NCBI GenBank assembly: GCA_037903355.1
Contig: JBAJFE010000011.1
Coordinates: forward strand, 1,559,001-1,623,000
Reading direction: 5' to 3'
Source: Trichuris trichiura
Lineage: Eukaryota > Nematoda > Enoplea > Trichinellida > Trichuridae
DNA length: 64,000 nucleotides
The translations under genes were made by a program, and so were the position numbers. Within the stretch, counting starts at the first letter, position 1. Every line of letters begins with the position of its first letter. Below, in pieces: positions 55,616 through 64,000 of the stretch. The notes below the pieces were generated by a model. It worked only from the letters and a program-made list of their open reading frames with translations. It searched no databases and was not told where the DNA came from.

Positions 55616-58339
55616 CTTAGCGCTAATTTCCGCACACCCTCAACAAGCATCGTTCAGCGGGAAACCACGTAAAAAACTGCACCGGTGGAATCTGCATTTT
55701 ACGTTTTTGAGAAGTTACAATACGACTGCTAGGTTGTTAACAGAAAAGATCCTAAAATTGTGACCAGTTAACTTTGTCAACATTAATTTAAAATCAGTTC
55801 TATGGCAAACATGTCGAGTTGAAATCTCCCGAGCGTTGACTAAATACTTGGAAAAACAGAACCTGCTTACCTTTTGTAACGTAATGGCCACGTTTACCTA
55901 GAATGTCTAAATTAGCTGTGTGAAGTGTGGATGTGTAATAGTAGATGAAGAGTCCATAAAAATCTGAAGGTCAACTGTCAAAAATGGTAAGATTGGTAGT
56001 CTTTCGTGCTCGTATGCATTTCGCCACTTTCTTTTGCCGTTTTGATGCAGGTTCGAAACCAAGACAAAAGGCAGTCATTTGAACTAATTCGCTTGTATAA
56101 TATCTGCACCGTGTTTTGTTGGCAAATTTTTCTGCACGTCGTAATCGGTTCCTGTAAAAATCAAACGTTTCAGGTGTCATCGCGTTTTGAATTTGTTTTG
56201 CAAAACTACCAGTGCTCTGAAACTCGTTAGGTTTTTTTATAGCACTAATGAAATCGTGCTGCATCTAAATTGCAACTAGCTGTTGATTTTTCGGATTTTT
56301 TCTGTTTTTCTCGTAGAGCTGTTGTAAGTCCGTAAAATTACCGAAAAATGCAAGTTCCAACGGCGATACTATAATGACGCTACCTGTTTTACGAGCACTT
56401 TTCGTGTCACTGTGCATATTCATAAGCTCATTGGCCCAATTTTCGCTTAAGTTGCTTGATCCCTGTGTAAATGCTGTTTTATGTCATTGCAGACATTTTG
56501 CAGCGAGTAGAGCGAAAGCGGCAGTGTTAACACACTTCTGCGTTAGCACTACATAAGTTAACTTGCTCACCCGCGAAGGAAGAACAGGTCAAGCAGTACA
56601 AGGGAAAATTAGTTGCGCAGATGAATTTAAGAATGTGCGCAATGGAATGGATAGTGCTTGTTCGATAGGTAACGATGTTAAAGTTTCAACCCTCGCACTT
56701 GCATTTTCGACAATTTTGCTAAGTTAATGTCTCTGGTGGGCATGAAATAGGGAAGGCCCCTTCTTTCTTTTCCAGGCAACTTTGCTATCATGAGTTGCTG
56801 CACTTTATTACCAGTTGGTCTAGTTTATCAAATCCTATTCAGGCCATATTGTTCCTTTTACTATGTATAAATACACAGCAATGTGTACGAACAAAGAACA
56901 AGTTTTAAATGCAGCAGCTTTCATCCATAAAATACAGTATTAAAGGAAGGTAAGGCGCATTACGAGTGTAATTTCCTATACTTCAACAATTGGTAGTGAA
57001 GAAGTATACGTGCATGCCCTCTTGCCGCAGAATTTCAGTTTTCTGTGTTGATGTGAAGGAGCATATTTACCATTGTATGCAAATTAGAAGTAGTGCTTAC
57101 GACCGAAAGCATACAAAATATAATTATTGAAATAGCTTTATTACAGAGCGAGTCCCGTTTAATGTGCGATAAAGGCTTGAACTCCGGATCTTTCGGGTCA
57201 TTCGAGACCCGTCTTCAGCGGTCTTAAATTATTTAAGAATTTAAGAATGGGCTTGTGCTGTTCCTAATGACTTTTGACCAGTGCTTCTTGAATAGTAAAT
57301 TTTAAGCGCAACCAGAATGTTCGTTTGCTTTCAGGAAATGCTCGTCCATGCGAAAAACGGCTATCGCTATTTAAGGTAAGTGAACCGACAAAATGTTTGC
57401 TATTAATATTTTACGTTTTCAATTTTTGCCGCAAGTTTGATTTGAACGTTACCTTCTCTTTTCACACCTTTAAAAGTCCCACCTATTCGTGGGGTACTTA
57501 AGATTGCAAGTGAGCATGATTTGTAAGTTTCAACAAAATTGTTCATAGCGTGCTCAATTTTGAGCTGCCCTGATTTGGCAATTTTTGGTGATCTCCCATT
57601 TCTTGCAGATATAATTTCCTGGTTACAATCGGCTATTTGTTATACAAAATTTGGGGGTCCTACTAACTGCAAAACGTAAGAACCAATGCTTATTCAAAGA
57701 CTGCGTACACAATCAATTACTTGTTTTTATACGACTTCGGAACCGTAGTCAAACCTGCTGGTGAAATAGGGCATAATTCTTTACTCTCTTTATGAGTCTG
57801 CCCAATACAGTGTGCATCAGTGCGCGTCTAACAAGTAATGAAAATAAACTTGAGTTCGTAATGTTGACAGAAAATGCTACATGTGTTACCAGCCAACGAA
57901 TATGTTTATTGCCGAAGCTATCAGTTCTGGTTTTGACCTGTCATTAGCGGAAAAAAAATTAGGGAAATAACGAAGAAACAGTGTATTACCTGCAGTCGTT
58001 AACACGTCGTAAAGCAAAACTTTTTGGAGTAAAAAATTTAAAACGATACATTTTTGACTCTTTCAGCAGACTGTAATAATCGGTGTTTTATAATCCCCTT
58101 CTGTGGCACTTTTGTCTTGTTAAACAATCGATAGCTGTCGATGAGGAATAAAAATTTTAATATTCGAAGCTTTCGGGGCCCATCTTTAGCCATTGTCACC
58201 ACAGAAAAGCGGAATGTTTACGCAGGGAGGATCCTCGACTATCGACGGGTTTGAGAGCTGCACGTGCTCGCTTGAAAATGAGAAGCTGTGACGTAATTTT
58301 TATACATGAGAAAGTGAACGTTCTTAACTCTGCAGAGAA
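55616..58339. other. Gene-poor 2.7 kb
   Basis: No supported coding sequence on either strand. Short frames such as minus 56264-55971 show nothing recognisable. Confidence 0.4.
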
Positions 58340-60010
58340 GAAAGGTTAATCACATGTGGCCTTGAGTAAGATGTACGAGAAAAGTGAATCTTCAATTTGG
58401 GAAATGGTAAAGAACAAAGATAAAATTTGCAGTAATTTCAATGCTGCACCGCAAATAGCAAAGGTGTTTTTGCATCGCCTGCAAGATATTGGTGAAAGTG
58501 AAATTTTTTGGGTCGAAGATATGAACAAGAAAAGCATACTCAACAATGGACAAGCGTTGAAGAGAAAAGCATTGGACTTAATACGAACATTTGCATAGGA
58601 AGCAAAATAAAGAAGGCGCACAAAAGAAAGGGAAATTATTTACAGCAACCAGAGAGTGGTCGTACAGGTTCAAAAGTGATCTAAATTTAAAAAGTTAATA
58701 ATTATGTGAGAATCCGCATCAGAGCATTTTGCCGCTGCTGCCAAGTTTCCAGCTGATTCAAAGGCGATCATTTGTCGATCTTATCATCCGAGACAAGTTT
58801 TTGATTGTGACGTGACAGCTTTCTTTGGGAGAAGAATGCCCAATAGAATCTATATGCATGAAAGGGCTAAGTGGGCATCAGGTTTTAGGGCTTTCAAAAA
58901 TATGGTCACGCTGGTATCATATGGCAATTCTGGTCTGATTTACCGTCCTAATAATCGTCGCCTCCTCAGGAACAAAAACAAAAAGCATCTACCTGTGTTC
59001 TGGCATAGCAATCGTAATGCTTGGGTCACGGATGTATTATTCACCGAATGGTTCCACCAGTGATTCATCCCAGTGTGAAAAAGTCCCTGCGAGAACAGAA
59101 GTTACCGTTCAAGGTTTTATTGGTAGTAGAGACATGACGTCTAGTTACTTAGATTCCATCGGGCATAAAAATGAAAATGTCCTGGTTGTATTTCTGCTTG
59201 CTAATACCATTTACTTGCTACAGCCCCGTAACCAAGGAGCCGTTCCTTGTGTCAAATCGACGTGCACAAGATTACTGTTCGTTATGATTTGAGCAGGTAT
59301 GAATGTCAAGCCAGATCTGAGCATTTTGGACTACTGAGGCGGTTTAAAGCTAGCATTAGATGAACTGATGCTGAAGGCGGTGAACGTTTATACTGGTTCA
59401 GGCTGCGGAGTGAAGTGGTCAGTGAGTTTCAGGAATTTGATGGGATAGCTGCCCAGGAAAAGGCAATCATGAGAACGTTTAAAGAAATTAACGGCGAAAA
59501 ATTTGTAGATATCTTCAAAGAGAAGGTTTAAAAAGCTCATCAAATGAAATGAGGAACAGAGGACGAAAGAGAAGCTCGATGAGCTACTTATTTCTTACGT
59601 CGAGAAAAAATGGGGAGGATGAAGAAAACCAACCAGTGCAAGCGAGATGGACACTGGAGAACTTTAGTGGTCTGCTGTCTTTTACCGACTGCCAAAGAAA
59701 AAATCATGGATTATGATCCTATAATGGAAGGCAGTATAAAGGCAAAGAAGTCCATAACTGATTCAATTCAACCCCTCTATGTGGCGTTAAACGAATTGAA
59801 ATGGCAGGAGAAACAATTGACAGTTACGATGTTTTTAAGCGGTTTAAGGAAGACTACATGTCCGCGGTGGAGGTTTCCCAATCATCAACCTCATCCGCTA
59901 TCGATATCGCCCGTGAATTACTGGCTTCTTGTCTGTTTCCTGCTTTAGCTTCAGAGGAATGTGGTTCTGGTAATCTGATTGTCATTTCATCAGAAACTTC
60001 GAAGTAGACC
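58340..60010 (+). pseudogene. Decayed Tigger/pogo-type transposase (Tc1-mariner superfamily)
   Basis: Broken remnants of one transposase in order. At 58356-58598 there is an HTH/CENP-B-like N-terminal part (SSIWEMVKNKDKICSNF, then GQALKRKALDLIRTF). From about 58740 comes the start of the DDE domain (TAFFGRRMPNRIYMHERAKW, then GLIYRPNNRRLLRNKNKKHL and PVFWHSNRNAWVTDVLFTEW) and, after stops and frameshifts near 59060, HKNENVLVVFLLANTIYLLQ with PRNQGAV, the counterpart of HPNVEVVFLPPNTTSLLQPLDQGV. Further degraded C-terminal traces run to about 59600. Multiple stops and frame changes show it is inactive. The catalytic part between the second and third blocks is damaged. Terminal repeats not identified. 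Confidence 0.8.
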
Positions 60011-62779
60011 AGCGTATTATCACAGCCTCTTAGATGAAAAGCTGCCATTCCGTATTGCATCTGGCAATAATCAAAAGAAGATGAGATAACGGCGAGAGTT
60101 GGACTGCGTGGATTTGGCAGGTACCAGAATCGTAACGTAATCGGAACTTCAAATCGTGAAATGTTTGGTTAGCGAAGCTTGCGGCAATCGTCTGTTCCCG
60201 TCTTTAGCCCATAAGCAATGGCAAAAGATGTATTAGCACATCACTGGTCAGAATAATCGTCTTAAAAAGTGGAATTCTTGAGAAGTTTAGGGGACAGAGT
60301 ATGTTAAAAGTGCAGAGAAAAAAGGAGGGAAAGGGCAAAGGAAACCTTCAGCGGGGAGGAATAAATAAATTTCCGTTGTGTATTCGCAACTGTTGTCTGA
60401 AAGAAAGCGGTCAAAAGCAGTACAATTTTAAAAATGAGATAGGGGAAGGGGGAAAGAATACAAGGAAAGTTTTCAGGGGTAGAAGAAAAAGTGTAACTAA
60501 GAAATAAACATTCGAAGAAAGGAAGAAGATAAATTGGGAAGACAAGGGTACGTCGTTAATATAAAGTCACCATGCATTTCGATCTCAGGTGACCTGCTGG
60601 TTATCAAAAAACGGATTAGACGGACGCGGGTGGCATGCAACATCGATACTTAAAAAGGAAACGATCAGTGGAGGTAAGTTGGTCACTTGCAAAAACTTGG
60701 TCCTGAACGTTCATCAAAAAAGTCAGCAACGTCCAGGAATACATTTGTGACGCAGACACCAGTCACAGCTCCAGCTGGGCCTTACCATACCAGTAAACTT
60801 GTGATACAAGCATGCTTGCTTAGAAATGACTCCAGCTAAACGGTTGCTGAAGCTAGAAAGTTTGCAGACACATCTGAAAGACAACAAGTGTACTTGAGCT
60901 TCTCATTTAGTCCTACCTAATTTTTTACATGCGCTGCTTCCTGAAGAGCAATGAAAATTCCTTTCGCAAATGTTTCTCCTTAATTCACAGTAGAAGTCGT
61001 GCTATTCTTATCTAAGTATCATCGTTCATAATTTCTCCTTTGTTTACTGATAATACTATTAATAGTTTGACCGTTAGATATGTTTTTGTTGCTTTTTGAA
61101 ATACTGCGTGCCGTTGACGTAATTGTGAGTTAGCAGTGATGAAGGTTATGGAGTGAAGTAGAGATACTGTGCACTTTTTTGAGCACAGCTGTTTGAGCGA
61201 CAGTTTCTCAGTATTTTTCAATCTGGGGTTTCCTGGACGCCCTATGAGCCTATGTGGATGTTGGCGCTCCATGGCCGCAACAGTTTGGTGGTGGGCACTT
61301 CAGTGTTTGTCCCGCAGGGTAGCTAGGCAGACCCCTGCGCTGATTCTAGCTGAAAATGTATTTTATTATTACTTCGGAGTCCGCGGGCCGTTTGACGTTC
61401 ACTGACTCACAAGTGACAACGGAAAAGCGTCTAAGGTCCATCGCACAGCTCAAGCTTCCGTGGCTCCCTTCATTATCCTTTGGGAATCACTGGTTCAGAC
61501 GCAAGTTAAATCAGCTCATCTAGCTTCATCGAATTATATTGGGCGTACATTGTCTGACATAGTATTCTAAGTTACCTATTGTCCCTTATCATTGAAAGTT
61601 TTTCCTAGAAAAGACAAAAAACAGTGCGAAGGGACATCAGCATTGTTCAGGTTTTTGTACGGCACCGAAAGTTGTATGTGCTACTATTATTGACAAGTTA
61701 GTGTGTTGTTACCAGTCTTTACACGTTTAATTTGATAAGCAACCCGTGGGTACTGGTTACTAGAAATGCTATTTTTTCACTCGAAAGGATCGATCGTATT
61801 CTGGATCCTTTCTTGAGCTGAACGCTGAAGTTAAGGGCTTGCTTTTCTCATGCTTGAAATCTTTTCGCCTAGGCTTAAAAGATGGGAGATCAGTTTGGCT
61901 TTTTGCAACGAATCTTGTCTAAGAGTATTCTTTCGAGACAACCATGCTGAAGTAATTATTCTCTTTCAACTTTTGTCATATGTTTTCTTAAACCATTCTT
62001 TGTAGCTAATCTTGCTTGTGCTTTCGCTAAGTACATTAGTCTGTACGGAATAAAGATTACTTTATTAAGCAGTGGGACATTAACTGCGGACATCACATTT
62101 TCAGGCTAGATCTATAAAAAGTTTAATTGTAGCTGTGTTTCGAAGCGAACTTAAATTGCTCGTTTAACTTCGTTTTTTTTGAAGTGAGGTTTCAGTTTTA
62201 TTTTTCTGTTTATAATAATGCTAGTGCGCGTAATTGATCATTCATTTATGACCACTGAAGTGCGCGTAGTCCGCCTAATACAGTTGTTGTTTTGAAGAGG
62301 TCTCTCTACTGTAGTAGTGAGCACTCAAGCGTTTCACCCAAGCGGTCCAATTTCGATTCTCGGCAAGAAAAAGTTGAAGACATTATCTGAGTAGTGGGGT
62401 GGTACAGTCAACTCGGGTTCAGTTCTCGATTGGGGAGAAGTTTTCCATCCATGCAGTTATGAGTCATTTCTTGTCACATGCAGTCAGCGTTGATCGTTAT
62501 TACGCAATGCCATACCTTCTTTAGTTCTTTCTCTGGAGGTCCCTTTTGTCAAATTGTGTGACAAACTCGGATTGAACATTATTATTCGCAGGAATTAAAT
62601 ATATTGTTGCAAAGAAACCCAGTAATCGTTTGGGTATTTGTGCTACCGTAATAAGAGCCCAGTCTACCTTTTGTGGCAGTATGGTATTTGCTAAAGACGT
62701 AAGGTAAATTCTGTTCATTTTAATTTTGCGCTTTCATTTTTCTTAGCCTGAAAAACCATTTCTGCATATACCTATTTTT
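60011..62779. other. Gene-poor 2.8 kb
   Basis: No supported coding sequence. A Lys/Gly-rich purine-biased frame at 60301-60507 is probably chance. Confidence 0.4.
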
Positions 62780-62995
62780 CCGCAAGTAACCTACCGTCGT
62801 CTGAAAGTGCAGGTTCTGTCTTACTGTAAATTTTCCTGGTACGCTGCTATGTCCTTTCCGTACCCTAAAGCTAATTGTGAGGCACGTATGTCCTCTTCAG
62901 GTGGTACAATGACCGCACAAAATGGCCGGTGCTTTCGCTAATTAAGCCTGAAAGGGTTAGCTCGCGTTTTCTTGAAAAGAAACCTGCATTCGTTT
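62780..62995. mobile_element. Diverged relative of the MITE-like family, copy E
   Basis: Ends in inverted blocks TGAAAGTGCAGGTTCTGTCTT and AAAAGAAACCTGCATTCGTTT, related to the AAATGCAGGTTCCTTTC block of copies A-D, with an unrelated-looking interior. Probably an older or sister element. Confidence 0.5.
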
Positions 62996-64000
62996 AAACT
63001 GTAATTGATTACGATGAGCTTTTTGCGGTTAAATGATGGTCAAGACCCCCGTTTCTTTTAAACCGTACTGGCACATTGAAGTTTGACCCATTAAAATGTG
63101 ATAACTCGAGTAAAATTTACTGACTTAATATGAATAAACTTGAACTTCTTTTCATCCAGAGCGGAACTTTGTGATTTGGCACTTGTGTTCTTTAGTTAAT
63201 GCAGTTTCTCATTGAACTTCTTATGATTGTAGTAAAACGATTAACTTTCGTTATAAAAAGTGCTCATGTTTTGCTAATACGCTCTTGTATTTCAATGCCA
63301 GGTACACTTGCCCATGAAATCATCCATTTCAAAAAGATAACGAAATGCCCTAGCTGGCGTTAGAGAAAGCGCCATAATTAACGCATTCTGATCATGAACA
63401 CTCGTTAAAAGATATCTTGTTTCGACAAGGTTTTCAGCTATTTAGTTGGATCTATCGCTGAGTTTCAATTTCAGACTGAGGCTGTTAATCCAATCACGCA
63501 ATTTTTTAAGAGTTCAATGGCAAAAACGACGCGTGAAAGTGTTGCATTTTGTAGATAATTCAGAACCGTTTTAACGGCTGCCGTGCATTTTAAGCCTTTT
63601 AAGTCGTAAGTTCAAGCGGAACGGTCTTCTCGAATACACATTAATCTCGAACACTAATTTCGAAATATTCAGAATTTTTTGTGGTAAAAGATTATACTGC
63701 TCCTCCACTCTCCCTGTAGATTTGTTCTTCTTGTTCTACTTTTCTTTTCTCATCCGAAGAAATTACGTTATTTTTAAATCAGCGTCATCGGATGCAAAAC
63801 TTCGAAATACATTGTAAACATACTCTTTACAGAACATAGTTATTTCACAAAGTTCTTTGCTCAGATTGACTGATGGAAGAGATCATTTTCTGAAAAGCAA
63901 AATGGTGTATTTCTGTTGGAAAAAAATGACTGATGACTGAAGCTTTCGTAACAGAACTGGTTCCGTAGTCAGCGATAAGACAGATGCTGACCTATGCCTT
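62996..64000. other. No gene supported at window end
   Basis: AT-rich, no recognisable coding, repeat or RNA feature. Confidence 0.4.

Noticed and set aside
62330..62420. tRNA-like strings (TTTCGATTC and GGTTCAGTTC)
   Set aside because: I could not fold a cloverleaf with matching acceptor and T stems around either.

Overview
This is a window of nuclear DNA from an animal, almost certainly a nematode. Evidence for an animal: genes for syntaxin-6, a Ctr1 copper transporter, the Na,K-ATPase beta subunit, an ADAMTS protease with many thrombospondin (TSP1) repeats, a PP2A B'' subunit, UPF3, XPG and a class I HDAC. Evidence for a nematode: astacins that end in paired ShKT domains and an ACE-like protein with a destroyed active site, the hallmark of ACN-1. 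Most introns are only about 44-65 nt, which with the gene content suggests a compact, perhaps clade I (whipworm-like) genome. That last placement is inference. Gene models were built by hand from splice sites and reading phase. Where full exon coordinates are given, all phases close.

Layout. 0-2.8 kb: 3' half of a syntaxin-6 gene (minus) and an unrecognised small secreted basic protein (plus). 5.2-12.4 kb is a dense housekeeping block: choline-phosphate cytidylyltransferase, UPF3, Ctr1 (minus), Na,K-ATPase beta, and a 90-residue, four-exon gene of unknown function (minus) whose stop codon lies one base from that of the ATPase gene. 13.2-25.6 kb is an extracellular-protease block. A 27-exon ADAMTS gene (minus) spans 11 kb. 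One astacin lies just beyond its 3' end, a second astacin is nested in one intron, and a dynein light chain (LC8) gene is nested in another, the intron that splits the ADAMTS zinc-binding motif. 26.7-31.8 kb: ribosomal protein L19, an unusual eIF4E, and the XPG nuclease. 32.9-41.3 kb: a 13-exon PP2A B'' regulatory subunit containing one 4-kb intron. 41.4-42.6 kb: an orphan membrane protein (minus). 44.5-47.2 kb: the ACN-1-like protein with a mucin-like repeat tail. 47.2-64 kb is gene-poor: an intronless class I HDAC at 52.3 kb, a MITE-like repeat family in two inverted pairs plus one diverged copy, and a decayed Tigger/pogo-type DNA transposon at 58.3-60 kb.

Themes. Several enzyme-family members here have lost catalytic or ligand-binding residues while keeping intact reading frames: the first astacin (HExxH changed to HQxxH, Met-turn lost), the ACE homologue (zinc site gone) and the eIF4E (both cap-stacking tryptophans absent). 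Two of these sit among secreted proteins (astacins, ADAMTS, ACN-1) that would act on cuticle or extracellular matrix. No operon, CRISPR array or prokaryotic feature is present, and I found no convincing tRNA or rRNA gene.
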